Assembly (NCBI GenBank): GCA_027600665.1
Contig: JADGJL010000006.1
Coordinates: 124,001-188,000 of the forward strand
DNA: 64,000 nucleotides
Direction of reading: 5' to 3'
Origin: Irineochytrium annulatum
Lineage: Eukaryota > Chytridiomycota > Chytridiomycetes > Chytridiales > Chytridiaceae
The notes beneath the pieces are model-generated. The model was given only the letters and a program-made list of their open reading frames with translations. It did not search any database and was not told the origin of the DNA. Positions 7,434 to 16,258 of this stretch are shown here, piece after piece; positions within the stretch are counted from its first letter, which is position 1; every line of letters starts with the position of its first letter. The translations under genes were made by a program, and so were the position numbers.

Positions 7434-10085
7434 TTATGCCGCAGTAACTTGTTTGCCGCGATTGCGAACCCACTTGATGACATCCATCAGAATGACGGCA
7501 ACAAGAGCGAGTCCGCCTGCAATCAGGAACTCATTCCAACCGAATGTGTCCGGGATAGCGAAGACGCCGCGAACACCTGGAATCAGTGTGATTGCATAGA
7601 GACAGAGACATACCAGAATGGAACCAAGCACAAATTTATTGGTCATGAAGCCCACCTGGAAGATGGTTTGTGTATTGGAACGTGCTGCAAAAGTTTGCAG
7701 ACTGCGTGCCAGAATCAAGGTGGTGAAGGCCATAGCTACGCTGATTTCCTCCGAGATGCCAAGCCCGATATATTGAGATACGATTACAGCCGCACCAATC
7801 AGGACACCACGCGTAATGACCGCTTGCAGGGTTCCACCTGCGAAGATGCCTTCGTTAATATCGCGTGGTTTACGCCGCATGACATCTGGCTCGGGCTTCT
7901 CTGTGCCCAAAGAAATGGCAGGCAGGGAGTCGTTCACCAGATTGATGAACAGCAGTTGAAGGGCCGTGAACGGATTCACCCAGCCGACCACCAGAGCAAA
8001 CAAAATCGCGATAATAGCACCGAGATTACCCGCGAACAGGTAAGCGATCGCTTTTTTGATATTATCAAATACCATCCGCCCAACACTGACTGCATTCACA
8101 ATGGAAACAAAGTTATCATCCGTCAGAATCATGGCAGCAGCATCCTTGGCGACATCCGTTCCGCTACCCATCGCTACGCCGATGTCGGCCTGTTTCAGCG
8201 CAGGAGCGTCATTGACTCCATCTCCGGTCATCGCTGCAACCTTGCCTTTGCGTTGCCATGCACGCACAATCCGGATTTTATTCTCAGGTGATACCCTCGC
8301 GTATACCGAGATGTGTTCAAGTTGTTGATCCAGCTCTTCATCGGACATTTTGTCCAGTTCGGCGCCGGTAATGGCGAGATCACCCGGTTCGGCAAGGCCG
8401 ATATCCACACCGATGGCCTGAGCCGTCGTTTTGTGATCTCCGGTGATCATGATGGTGCGAATGCCCGCTTTTTTGGACTCTTCAATCGACCCGTATACCG
8501 CTTCACGCGGCGGGTCAATCATCGCCGTCAGACCAACCAGTGTCAGATCATGCTCGTCATCAATGGTGACCTGGTTTTTGTCATCAAATTTTTTGTACGC
8601 ATAGGCCAGTACGCGGAAGGCACGTTTGGAGAAGGCCTCATTTTTCTCTTCAAATTGTGTGCGAATCTCGGGTGTGAGGGGCTGAACTTCACCATTGATA
8701 AACACATGGCTACAGCGACTGAACAGTACATCTGGTCCACCTTTAGTTAGCAAAGCCGTCTGTCCCTCAAAGGTATGAACGGTACTCATGAGCTTTCGAT
8801 CCGAGTCAAAAGGAAGCTCGGCTTCACGCGGGAACTGGTCACGGATTTCATTGTAATCCTTGTTCACCCGGTTGCTGAAGGCAATGAGTGCCACTTCGGT
8901 TGGATCTCCCAGTTCCTTGCCTTCCTGGTTAATATTCGAATCATTGCAGAGCACTGCAATATGTAACAGACGTCGTTCCTCTTCCGACCACTGATCGGGA
9001 TCATCGGGGAATTCGTCCTTGGTGCCATGGGGAATGTAATAATCCACAACCGTCATCTTATTCTGAGTTAGTGTTCCTGTTTTATCCGTACAGATGATGC
9101 TGGCAGAACCGAGTGCTTCCACGGCAGGCAGTCTGCGAATGATCGCATGTTGTTTGGCCATCTTATTGGTTCCGAGTGACAATACGATCGTCACAATGGA
9201 GGAAAGTGCCTCAGGAATGGCAGCAACCGCAACAGCTACAGCAAACATCAGTGCATTTACGATGGATGGCCCGATATTCTCCGTACCTTCGGTCAACCAT
9301 ACACGACCGGCTTCTATGCCAAAGATCAGAATCGACAATCCCAGGATGAAAAAGCCCAGTTTTTTGCTGAATGATTCCAACTTGCGCTGTAACGGCGTGT
9401 TCTTGGCTTCGGCATTTTCGATCAGTTCGGCAATTTTACCAATTTCCGTCTTGAGAGCCGTACCTGTAATAACGAGCATGCCTCGTCCATATACGACCAG
9501 TGAACCACTGAAGGCCATATTGCGACGATCTCCGATTGGAGCTTCATCCGGGATGGTATCCGCGTGTTTTTCCGCAGCTTCGGATTCTCCGGTCAGCATA
9601 CCCTCGTTGATTTTCAGACTTCCTGACTCCAGAATACGCCCGTCAGCTGGGACATAATCACCTGCATCCAGCATAACAATATCACCGGGAACGAGTTCCC
9701 TCGCCGGAATGGTTTTTTTCTGCCCGTCACGAATGACTTTGGCTTCAGGCGCAGACATTTGTTTTAATGCGTCAAGCGAACTCTCGGCTTTTTTGGTCTG
9801 AACTACACTGATTACCGCGTTAAGCAAAATAACCAGGAATATGATCAAGGATTCAATCAGGTGTCCAAGTACAACTTGTACCGCGGCTGCAATCAGCAGC
9901 ACGATGACCATCGGATCTTTGAAATTTTCGAGGAACAATTTCCAGATAGGTGTTGCATCTTTCCCTTTTAATTCGTTATATCCTTCGGTTTCAAGTCTCT
10001 TTGCAGCTTCGGAGGTTGTGAGTCCCTTGGAGGAACTCTGTACATCCTGAAGGGTTTCCTCCGCACTGTGTCTATAATGTTGCAA
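7434..10085 (-). CDS. P-type calcium-translocating ATPase
   Basis: A large P-type ATPase of about 883 residues that pumps calcium (type IIA, SERCA/PMR1-like) out of the cell. The order is right: N-terminal cation-transporter domain (HYRHSAEETLQDVQSS), LTGES in the actuator domain, IPEALSSIVTIVL in membrane segment 4, the phosphorylation motif DKTGTLTQNK, the KGGPDVLF nucleotide-binding motif, TGDGVNDAPALKQADIGVAMG in the hinge, and NLVNDSLPAISLG in segment 6. The start is TTG at 10085: AAGGAG lies 8 bases upstream and the protein then begins at the family's usual point, while a further-upstream TTG at 10139 has no comparable site. It is a single gene, divergent from hcp. Confidence 0.9.
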   Translation of the reverse strand: MQHYRHSAEETLQDVQSSSKGLTTSEAAKRLETEGYNELKGKDATPIWKLFLENFKDPMVIVLLIAAAVQVVLGHLIESLIIFLVILLNAVISVVQTKKAESSLDALKQMSAPEAKVIRDGQKKTIPARELVPGDIVMLDAGDYVPADGRILESGSLKINEGMLTGESEAAEKHADTIPDEAPIGDRRNMAFSGSLVVYGRGMLVITGTALKTEIGKIAELIENAEAKNTPLQRKLESFSKKLGFFILGLSILIFGIEAGRVWLTEGTENIGPSIVNALMFAVAVAVAAIPEALSSIVTIVLSLGTNKMAKQHAIIRRLPAVEALGSASIICTDKTGTLTQNKMTVVDYYIPHGTKDEFPDDPDQWSEEERRLLHIAVLCNDSNINQEGKELGDPTEVALIAFSNRVNKDYNEIRDQFPREAELPFDSDRKLMSTVHTFEGQTALLTKGGPDVLFSRCSHVFINGEVQPLTPEIRTQFEEKNEAFSKRAFRVLAYAYKKFDDKNQVTIDDEHDLTLVGLTAMIDPPREAVYGSIEESKKAGIRTIMITGDHKTTAQAIGVDIGLAEPGDLAITGAELDKMSDEELDQQLEHISVYARVSPENKIRIVRAWQRKGKVAAMTGDGVNDAPALKQADIGVAMGSGTDVAKDAAAMILTDDNFVSIVNAVSVGRMVFDNIKKAIAYLFAGNLGAIIAILFALVVGWVNPFTALQLLFINLVNDSLPAISLGTEKPEPDVMRRKPRDINEGIFAGGTLQAVITRGVLIGAAVIVSQYIGLGISEEISVAMAFTTLILARSLQTFAARSNTQTIFQVGFMTNKFVLGSILVCLCLYAITLIPGVRGVFAIPDTFGWNEFLIAGGLALVAVILMDVIKWVRNRGKQVTAA

Positions 10086-10307
10086 TTGACCAGCTCCTTG
10101 AAAAGTAGATTTCTTTCTGTGTATTACCCTTACGGACAAAATCTAGAATCGTTTCGTTTCCGTGTTTTTTTAAGATTATGGATGATATACGATTTTTAGC
10201 TGTACACAGTATTTTTCATAATGATCCGAGATATGCCTTTTTTCGAATATTATTATTTCCAGTGTGCATGATGGTCTTGAAAACCAATATAGATTTAGAG
10301 CAAAAAC

Positions 10308-10323
10308 TGTGTGCACCATCACA
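10308..10323 (+). promoter_or_regulatory. Fnr/CRP-type box upstream of hcp
   Basis: TGTGT-N6-TCACA matches the Bacillus Fnr/CRP-family site (TGTGA-N6-TCACA) at 9 of 10 positions. Its centre is about 82 bases before the hcp start codon. If it sits at -41.5 of a class II promoter, the -10 hexamer falls on TACGCT at 10345-10350, which is weak, as expected for an activator-dependent promoter. This fits induction without oxygen. Confidence 0.6.
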
Positions 10324-10397
10324 CTAGCGCATATTCGGGTCTGTTACGCTATTACATAACGAAGGGCGTTTTAATCTAAGTTTGGAGGGGAATCCAT

Positions 10398-11690
10398 ATG
10401 TTTTGTTATCAATGCGAACAGACGCCGAGTGGCGGGTGTACCGTGGTAGGGGTTTGCGGCAAAAACGAAACAATCGCGAGTTTGCAGGATACGATGATCT
10501 TTGCGTTAAAAGGAATCGCTGCTTATGCGACACACGCACGCCAGTTGGGATATTCTGATCCTGAGGTGGATCGAATTACACATGAGGCATTATATATGAC
10601 ATTAACGAACTCGAATTTTAATGTGCAGGAACATCTGGATATGGCGATGAAGGTAGGTAATGCAGCAATCCGCATTATGGACGTGCTGGATCGTGCGCAT
10701 ACGGAGCGCTTTGGTGTACCGCAACCGATTACGGTTAGCCAGAACCAGATCGAAGGACAGTGTATCGTGGTGACGGGACATAATCTGTATGCATTGGAGG
10801 AGCTGCTTCGTCAAACCGAAGGGAAAGGAATCAACATCTATACCCACTCGGAAATGTTACCTGCGCACGGTTATCCGGCACTGAAGAAGTATGCACATCT
10901 GAAGGGCAATATCGGTAAAGCCTGGTACGATCAAAGAAGACTCTTTGAACAATTTCCGGGTGCTATTCTCGCAACGACCAACTGTGTCATGCCGATCAAA
11001 GGCACATATGCAGACCGCTTTTTCTCGTATGAAGTGGCGGGTCTGGAGGGTGTGGCCAAGATTATGGATGATGACTTCTCACCTCTGATTGAGCGTGCAT
11101 TGTCACTGCCTGCGGCTGATGTACAGTCGGAGCAAGTCTTAACGACAGGATACCACCATGAAACCGTGATCGGGCTTGCGCCTGAGATCATTCAAGCGGT
11201 GAAAGACGGCCATATCCGTCGATTCTTTGTCATTGCAGGCTGTGATGCACCCGGTAAAGGCGGCAACTACTATCGTGAACTCGCGACATCATTACCGAAT
11301 GATACTGTGATTCTGACCACGTCTTGTGGCAAGTTCCGCTTCAACGATGTGGATTACGGTACGGTCGGAGACACGGGTATCCCGCGTTATATCGATCTGG
11401 GTCAATGCAATAATTCCGGTTCTACGGTGAAAATTGCATTGGCTTTGGCGGATGCTTTTGGCTGTACCGTCAACGAATTACCGGTCAGCATCGTGCTGTC
11501 CTGGTTTGAGCAAAAAGCAGTTGCGATCCTGCTCGGCCTGTTCAGCCTAGGCATTCAGGATATTCGAATTGGACCGAAACCGCCTGAATTCATATCCGAA
11601 GGGGTCTTGGATGTACTCGTGGATATGTTTGGTCTGAAGTTAATTACAACGGCAGAAGAAGATATGAACGCGATGTTGGCACTGTCATAA
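10398..11690 (+). CDS. hcp: Hydroxylamine reductase (hybrid-cluster protein)
   Basis: A 430-residue iron-sulfur enzyme that reduces hydroxylamine to ammonia and protects against nitrosative stress under low oxygen. The N-terminal cluster motif is C-x2-C-x7-C-x5-C (C3, C6, C14, C20). The hybrid-cluster ligands can be followed through TTNCVMP, VIAGCDAPGKGG, LTTSCGKFRF, LGQCNNSGS and the Glu-Gln-Lys of SWFEQKAVAILLG. The length is typical of the shorter Firmicute and Clostridium form. TTGGAGGGGAA lies ahead of the ATG. An Fnr-type box upstream suggests anaerobic control. It is monocistronic and converges on the two-component genes. Confidence 0.92.
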   Translation: MFCYQCEQTPSGGCTVVGVCGKNETIASLQDTMIFALKGIAAYATHARQLGYSDPEVDRITHEALYMTLTNSNFNVQEHLDMAMKVGNAAIRIMDVLDRAHTERFGVPQPITVSQNQIEGQCIVVTGHNLYALEELLRQTEGKGINIYTHSEMLPAHGYPALKKYAHLKGNIGKAWYDQRRLFEQFPGAILATTNCVMPIKGTYADRFFSYEVAGLEGVAKIMDDDFSPLIERALSLPAADVQSEQVLTTGYHHETVIGLAPEIIQAVKDGHIRRFFVIAGCDAPGKGGNYYRELATSLPNDTVILTTSCGKFRFNDVDYGTVGDTGIPRYIDLGQCNNSGSTVKIALALADAFGCTVNELPVSIVLSWFEQKAVAILLGLFSLGIQDIRIGPKPPEFISEGVLDVLVDMFGLKLITTAEEDMNAMLALS

Positions 11691-11772
11691 GGTGAGTTCA
11701 TTGGAATATGAGGCGAGGGGTCTTAGTGGGCCTGGTAATGGATTATTTGCCATGTGAAACTTGGAAAGGTGA

Positions 11773-11821
11773 AGAGGGCTATCCTACAAAGTCATAACAT
11801 GACTATATAGGGTAGCCCTCT
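11773..11821. terminator. Terminator between hcp and the response regulator
   Basis: A 14-bp stem with one G-T pair (AGAGGGCTATCCTA at 11773-11786 with 11808-11821) carries a small inner hairpin (GTCAT/ATGAC). It separates convergent genes and could work in both directions. Confidence 0.7.
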
Positions 11822-11884
11822 GTTCTGGTTTAACGGATGTAGCAGGTCTATTAAGTGAAATATATAGGGCTGCTACGCTCCATC

Positions 11885-12595
11885 TCACCGTGCCTGGAAT
11901 TTGTAGCCGATCCCGCGAACGGTGATAATGTAGCGATGGGTACTGGAGGTATCCTCAATTTTACGTCTCAGGTGATGAAGGTGCACCATGACCGTGCGAA
12001 CATCACTCCAGTTATCCAGCCCCCATATGCGTTCAAAAAGGTAGTCTGTACTAAAAACGTGCCCTGGACGACTTGCCATGAGGAACAGTAGTTGCAGTTC
12101 TTTAGCAGGTAAGCTAATCTCTTTGCCGTTGACCCGGACTTCAAAGCGGCCAAAATGCAGATCGAGCCAGCCGTCACGCCATACGTTCTCACCAGAGGCA
12201 ACCATGTTTTCAGATGTGGAGGGTGCAGGTCGTAGTCTTTTTTTGACCCTGGCGACCATAATATCCGGATCGAACGGTTTGGTTATATAATCATCCCCCA
12301 GTTCCAGCCCTTGAACGATATCCTCGGTTTCCTGCCGGCTGCTGAGAAAAATGACAGGCAGATCAGCACTCTTCCGAAGCCCTCGTATCCAGTCGGTGCC
12401 TGTTCCGTCAGGCAGCATGATATCACACAAAATGAGATCAGGGCGTCGCTGTTCCAGCAGCTTTGTAGCTTCTTCAAGCGTATGCGCTACATGAGTTATG
12501 TAGTTCTGATTATGCAGATAGATCGTGACCAGATCTGCGATATCAATATCATCCTCCACAATTAGAATGCGTCGGCGCTCCTCAGTGTATGTCAT
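11885..12595 (-). CDS. OmpR/PhoB family response regulator
   Basis: A DNA-binding response regulator of 236 residues. Its receiver domain has the acidic pair (ILIVEDDIDIADL), the phosphoacceptor Asp in LILCDIMLPDGTG, the conserved Ser/Thr region (VIFLSS) and Lys in ITKPFD. The C-terminal winged helix (about residues 135-235) reads GKEISLPAKELQLLFLMASRPGHVFSTDYLFERIWG and ends in HHLRRKIE...IITVRGIGYKF. The start is placed at 12595, where AGAGGAAGG precedes ATG and the start overlaps the kinase gene by 14 bases. A longer frame to 12661 would lie inside the kinase. The kinase is translated first and coupled. Tandem 11-bp repeats in the divergent promoter region are its likely target. Confidence 0.92.
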   Translation of the reverse strand: MTYTEERRRILIVEDDIDIADLVTIYLHNQNYITHVAHTLEEATKLLEQRRPDLILCDIMLPDGTGTDWIRGLRKSADLPVIFLSSRQETEDIVQGLELGDDYITKPFDPDIMVARVKKRLRPAPSTSENMVASGENVWRDGWLDLHFGRFEVRVNGKEISLPAKELQLLFLMASRPGHVFSTDYLFERIWGLDNWSDVRTVMVHLHHLRRKIEDTSSTHRYIITVRGIGYKFQAR

Positions 12596-14774
12596 CTTCC
12601 GGCAACCTTCCTCTCCAGGCGGGTAACCGAAAACAGAACTGACTGCCTGAACCTGGCTCACTGGTTACCCCAATCTCTCCATTGTGATAATACATAATTT
12701 CTTTGCAGATGGCGAGCCCCAGCCCTGAACCTCTGTGTTCAGCTCCAAGCTGCTGACTGGCTTGTTCAAAACGTTCAAAGATTCGTTCCTGCCACTCCGG
12801 CGGAATGCCCGTGCCCGTATCCTCAACACAGATGCAGGCGGTCCAGCCTGTTTCTGTTAGGGGTGTTTCCTCAAGATGAAGACGCACACAGATCGTGCCG
12901 GACTGAGGCGTGAATCGCAGTGCATTCGAGATCAGATTGGACAGCACCTGTTCGATTCGAATGGGATCCAGTTTCACGATCCAACCACCGGAGTCCATGT
13001 CCCCGAAGTTTGATTCCACAGGCAGATTCAGACGGTAATGGATACCTTGCGTCTCTACGTCTGCTTCATATTTTTGGAACAATTCCTGCACGAATGAGAG
13101 CAAATGAAGGTCCTGCATCTGAAACTGCACCTGGTTGGTCTCCAGCTTCGTAAGCTCAATCAGATCATGGATCATTCGTTCGAGTAGGAGGGAACGTGTG
13201 TAAATCCGGTTCACATACTTAGGTGCTTCGGTCGTAATAATGCCATCTCGCAACGCTTTGGCGAAACCCTTAATGGATGTGATCGGTGTGCTCAGCTCAT
13301 GAGAGATGTTAGACAGGAGCCGAACACGGAACAACTCGAATTCAGCCATCTTCTGGTTAGCTTCCTGAAGCTCTGCATTGCTTTGCCGCAATGAACGGGT
13401 TCGCTCCTCCACGGTTCGTTCCAGCCTTTGGTTCGTTCGTTGAAGCTGTAGGGACAGTTGTTCCTTTTGCCGTAATGCTCGCGAGAAGCGGGAAGACAGA
13501 TTATACGCCTGGGTTAACAGAAAAATAAGCAACCCGATGGAGAGCATGTCCTCCGTGGGTAAATGGACCGTGTAGAAGAGCATATCATTCAGGGCAAAGG
13601 CCATGAAAAACACAAAACCGATCATACTGGTGACAGCACCCTTTCTCCGTCTGAAGGCAGATCGGACATACATATAGAGTGTATAGATCAGTGAAGGAAA
13701 CAGAACTCCCCATGTAAAAGGTGTCAGAACATAGGTATATACACGAGCCGGTGTGAGCAGGAATAACAGGATAAAGACTGGCAGAACAAGTCCGCCGACT
13801 TTCGACACCCAGGATACAGATTCCTTGGGATATTCCCTGTTAATAAACAAAATGAGCAATAATGCCGTCAGGGCGACGGATATGTATTCGGCTTTGACCG
13901 CCCACTCCCATGGGAGATCAGGCAGAAGATATAACGCTGTCGATTCACCAAGTACCACCGTACGTACACCCACAGACAGACAGAGCAGACTGTACAGCAG
14001 AGCGGAAAATTCTTTTCTGCGGTTTAGGTAGACCAGTCCGTAATATAATGCCATCACACCAAAAATCCCGACAATACCTGACTGTGCGGCGATATGAAGA
14101 ATCCGTAGCCAGGAGATATTCTCTGCTGTTCCAAGCTCCATGCTCTGCCAGATGCCGGAATTTCGCTGCGAGAAGTTGGACACTTGAATGACAATTTCGT
14201 TCCATCCAGGATGCGATTCGAAATAGATGACTTTGGGATAACTTTTTGGACTCTCGGAGAAATGATCCGTGCCAACAGTACCATTGCCACCTTGCAGTTG
14301 ACCATTAATCCAGATTCGGTAAGCTGAGGCGATGCTCTTGGAATAAAGGGCGAGTGTTGGACTGCTTGATCGCTCATCCGGCAGGAGAATTCGCAGTCTG
14401 TAGGTTGCATAGCCTTCATTGGGTAGAAATGAATCGTTGTCCTGTTGGTACGATATCCAGGGCGCGGGTACTTGTTCAAAGGCAGGTACAGGTGGGGCAG
14501 CAGCTTGAAAATCAATCGGTTCCAACAGTTGACGCCAGTAAAACTCCCATTCGCCATCCAAAGTCACATTGGGCAAGATGGAGTCAGAACGATCAGACAT
14601 ATCCAGGACTCCGTGTTCTGCGGAGATTAGCGCGTGGTCTGTAACTGCTGTTAATGGGGCTGTTTTTGATATATATATCATCAGAATTCCGGTAGCAATC
14701 ACAAGCAGGAACAGGCTTCTCAGAAGAAAAGTTCGTTTGCGGATGAGACTGCGAGCCGATGGGATAAGCTTCAT
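12582..14774 (-). CDS. Sensor histidine kinase with 7TMR-DISM sensor
   Basis: A 730-residue membrane kinase. After one N-terminal helix (LLRSLFLLVIATGILMIYI) comes an extracellular jelly-roll domain, about residues 60-195 (GEWEFYWRQLLEP, VPAPWISYQ, GYATYRLRILLPD, WNEIVIQVSNF), typical of 7TMR-DISM proteins. Seven membrane helices follow (about 200-405), then a coiled coil (about 405-470), the HisKA domain with NISHELSTPITSIKGF as H-box, and the ATPase with N box (LSNLISNALRFTP), G1 (VEDTGTGIP) and G2 (GSGLGLAICKEI). The domain resembles carbohydrate-binding modules, so the signal may be a glycan, sugar or other envelope ligand. It forms an overlapping operon with the response regulator and is divergent from the GNAT-peptide operon. 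Confidence 0.92.
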   Translation of the reverse strand: MKLIPSARSLIRKRTFLLRSLFLLVIATGILMIYISKTAPLTAVTDHALISAEHGVLDMSDRSDSILPNVTLDGEWEFYWRQLLEPIDFQAAAPPVPAFEQVPAPWISYQQDNDSFLPNEGYATYRLRILLPDERSSSPTLALYSKSIASAYRIWINGQLQGGNGTVGTDHFSESPKSYPKVIYFESHPGWNEIVIQVSNFSQRNSGIWQSMELGTAENISWLRILHIAAQSGIVGIFGVMALYYGLVYLNRRKEFSALLYSLLCLSVGVRTVVLGESTALYLLPDLPWEWAVKAEYISVALTALLLILFINREYPKESVSWVSKVGGLVLPVFILLFLLTPARVYTYVLTPFTWGVLFPSLIYTLYMYVRSAFRRRKGAVTSMIGFVFFMAFALNDMLFYTVHLPTEDMLSIGLLIFLLTQAYNLSSRFSRALRQKEQLSLQLQRTNQRLERTVEERTRSLRQSNAELQEANQKMAEFELFRVRLLSNISHELSTPITSIKGFAKALRDGIITTEAPKYVNRIYTRSLLLERMIHDLIELTKLETNQVQFQMQDLHLLSFVQELFQKYEADVETQGIHYRLNLPVESNFGDMDSGGWIVKLDPIRIEQVLSNLISNALRFTPQSGTICVRLHLEETPLTETGWTACICVEDTGTGIPPEWQERIFERFEQASQQLGAEHRGSGLGLAICKEIMYYHNGEIGVTSEPGSGSQFCFRLPAWRGRLPEDDIH

Positions 14775-14869
14775 CTAGGGTGACCTCCGGCCAGGGTAAG
14801 ATCGTATATTTTTTTATTATAGATGGTTCCCGGGTTTGCAGAAAGAAGATTTTTGACGAAATTTCCCGG

Positions 14870-14903
14870 ACTTAAACAAAACTTAAACTAACGTGAGTAC
14901 AAT
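14870..14903 (+). promoter_or_regulatory. Tandem 11-bp repeats and -10 of the GNAT-peptide promoter
   Basis: ACTTAAACAAA (14870-14880) is followed directly by ACTTAAACTAA (14881-14891), an 11-bp direct repeat typical of sites for OmpR/PhoB-type regulators. TACAAT (14898-14903) follows at the distance of a -10 hexamer, and the repeats occupy the -35 position, where no TTGACA is present. This is the architecture of a promoter activated by a response regulator, and the regulator and kinase genes are encoded divergently next door. Confidence 0.65.
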
Positions 14904-14956
14904 AGACCACATAACTTGTAGGGATAAAGACCCGGTAATAGAAAGGGAACGTACGT

Positions 14957-15517
14957 ATGAGTCACTACTTTGCTAAATGTTCAACCTATATGTATCAGCA
15001 TAGATATATGGACTTTCTACTGGCTCATTATCTTGAATTGAATCTGCCCTATTCCTTTTCGACGACACTCAGCTATATTTCCAGCCCACTGCTTATGGCT
15101 GGGGGGGCGATGTTATGCTTTGATGATGAGGATGAGGTGGCAGGTGCGTTTGGATATATTCATGGCACGGGAGAACATGATTATGAGGATCGACATGTGA
15201 TACAGCTTCAGGTGGCTTTCATTGTACATGAGCAACGCCGAAGCAGGATTTTTATCGAGGGTCTTCAGTTCTTGGTGGAACACTTGGATGAATATGCGGA
15301 TGAGGAACCTGTGCAGGAAATTAGGTTTTGGGCTCTCAGTGAAGAAGCCAACCACAGGTTATTCTCCAAAATTGCGAAGCAAGTTACAAGCATGATCGGT
15401 GAAGAAGGGGAGCTAAATGCTTACGTTGTACAGCTTGCAGAGCTTCGTTCATACCTCGCCTCTTTTGAACGAGACTCAAGGATGAAGGAGAAACATGGAA
15501 AGGTGGAGTCGTCTTGA
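14957..15517 (+). CDS. GNAT-like protein, first of a paralogous pair
   Basis: A 186-residue soluble protein that I do not recognise as a named family. The core resembles a GNAT acyltransferase: strand-like MLCFDDEDEVAGAFGYIHG, then VIQLQVAFIVHEQRRSRIFIEGLQFLVEHL at the site of the acyl-CoA binding strand and helix, then IRFWALSEEANHRLFSKIAK, matching the usual Asn-containing final helix. The Q/R-x-x-G-x-G/A pyrophosphate loop is replaced by QRRSRIF, so classical acetyl-CoA binding is doubtful. The next gene has the same architecture. GAAAGGG precedes the ATG. It is the first gene of a three-gene operon with a putative response-regulator promoter, ending TGATG into the second gene. Confidence 0.7.
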   Translation: MSHYFAKCSTYMYQHRYMDFLLAHYLELNLPYSFSTTLSYISSPLLMAGGAMLCFDDEDEVAGAFGYIHGTGEHDYEDRHVIQLQVAFIVHEQRRSRIFIEGLQFLVEHLDEYADEEPVQEIRFWALSEEANHRLFSKIAKQVTSMIGEEGELNAYVVQLAELRSYLASFERDSRMKEKHGKVESS

Positions 15518-16017
15518 TGCTGCAACTCAAGGCCCACGATACGTTAAAGGACGAGGATTATGCCCGTTTTGCCCGGTTTTATCTGACAAACAGTGATGAG
15601 TTCGATGAGCAATATATGCTGCATGATGCTTTGCTCCATCTGATTAGTACGGTACAGCAAGCACATTTGCTTTTATTCGACGATGAGCAGGGGCAGTTGA
15701 GTGCATTCATTCAGTATCGATATACGGAAGACAGGCACACGGCATTCATTGATTCAGCCATCTTGGCTGAAAAATATCGCAGCAGCAGAGTGTTTTTTGC
15801 AGGACTTCGGGATGTGGTGTTATGGATCTGTGAGGAGAACCCATATATTCAAGCGCTACAGTTCCATGCCATTGCAGATAACCATTATATTAACAGGCTT
15901 TACAGCAAGTTCGCCAAACGGACGGATAGTCAGGTACGAAATGGAAGAACAGAGCATGTCTATACGGCGGAACTGGATACCCTTCTGGCTTATCTGAAAA
16001 TAAAAACATTGGTGTAA
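15517..16017 (+). CDS. GNAT-like protein, second of a paralogous pair
   Basis: A 166-residue soluble protein, a divergent paralogue of the preceding gene: LLLFDDEQGQLSAFIQYRYTEDR, AFIDSAILAEKYRSSRVFFAGLRDVVLWI and LQFHAIADNHYINRLYSKFAKR align with the same segments of its neighbour. The loop where GNAT enzymes bind CoA reads KYRSSRVF. I chose the ATG at 15517, which overlaps the previous stop as TGATG and has GGAAAGGTGG upstream, over a TTG three bases earlier. The tight overlap implies that equal amounts of both proteins are made, perhaps a heterodimer. A 41-residue peptide gene follows 59 bases downstream. Function unknown; modification of that peptide is one possibility. Confidence 0.7.
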   Translation: MLQLKAHDTLKDEDYARFARFYLTNSDEFDEQYMLHDALLHLISTVQQAHLLLFDDEQGQLSAFIQYRYTEDRHTAFIDSAILAEKYRSSRVFFAGLRDVVLWICEENPYIQALQFHAIADNHYINRLYSKFAKRTDSQVRNGRTEHVYTAELDTLLAYLKIKTLV

Positions 16018-16076
16018 TTGAAATTGTGCAATCGATTTCGCAATCTTTCAAGGGATGATCAGGAAAGGAGGTGAGC

Positions 16077-16202
16077 ATGTCTATGATACCTGTGTACCCA
16101 GGCATATACGGATCCAAGAATGGCAACCGCATTTCGAAATTTGAAAATGTGCTGAAATTGAATGAACAATTGCGAGTGAACACCACCACCGCCGCGAAGT
16201 AA
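16077..16202 (+). CDS. 41-residue peptide, possible precursor or signal peptide
   Basis: A short gene with an almost ideal ribosome binding site (AAAGGAGGTGAGC, 5 bases before ATG). The peptide begins MSMIPVYPGIYGS, has a basic, amphipathic-looking centre (KFENVLKLNEQLRV) and ends TTTAAK. It contains no cysteine, has no signal peptide and no hydrophobic membrane segment. It is the last gene of the GNAT-like operon and is followed by a strong terminator. The setting (regulator and kinase, two acyltransferase-like proteins, short peptide) suggests a modified peptide or regulator, but no known precursor family is recognised. It was identified from the start signal and position, not from homology. 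Confidence 0.6.
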   Translation: MSMIPVYPGIYGSKNGNRISKFENVLKLNEQLRVNTTTAAK

Positions 16203-16258
16203 TTCCCCTTTTCCGCAATCATTCTGTTTCCTGCTGAGGAACAAAAACAGACCATGAG

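Noticed and set aside
7335..8291. A 318-codon plus-strand frame opposite the calcium ATPase gene
   Set aside because: It overlaps the strongly supported P-type ATPase on the other strand and its translation resembles no protein family.
10140..10397. Riboswitch (for example yybP-ykoY type) before the calcium ATPase
   Set aside because: The ATPase leader does not show the conserved sequence blocks I would expect, so no riboswitch is reported.
14957..16017. Toxin-antitoxin pair for the two overlapping small genes
   Set aside because: They are paralogues of similar size with a GNAT-like core and no toxin or antitoxin motif. The third gene and the regulator context point elsewhere.
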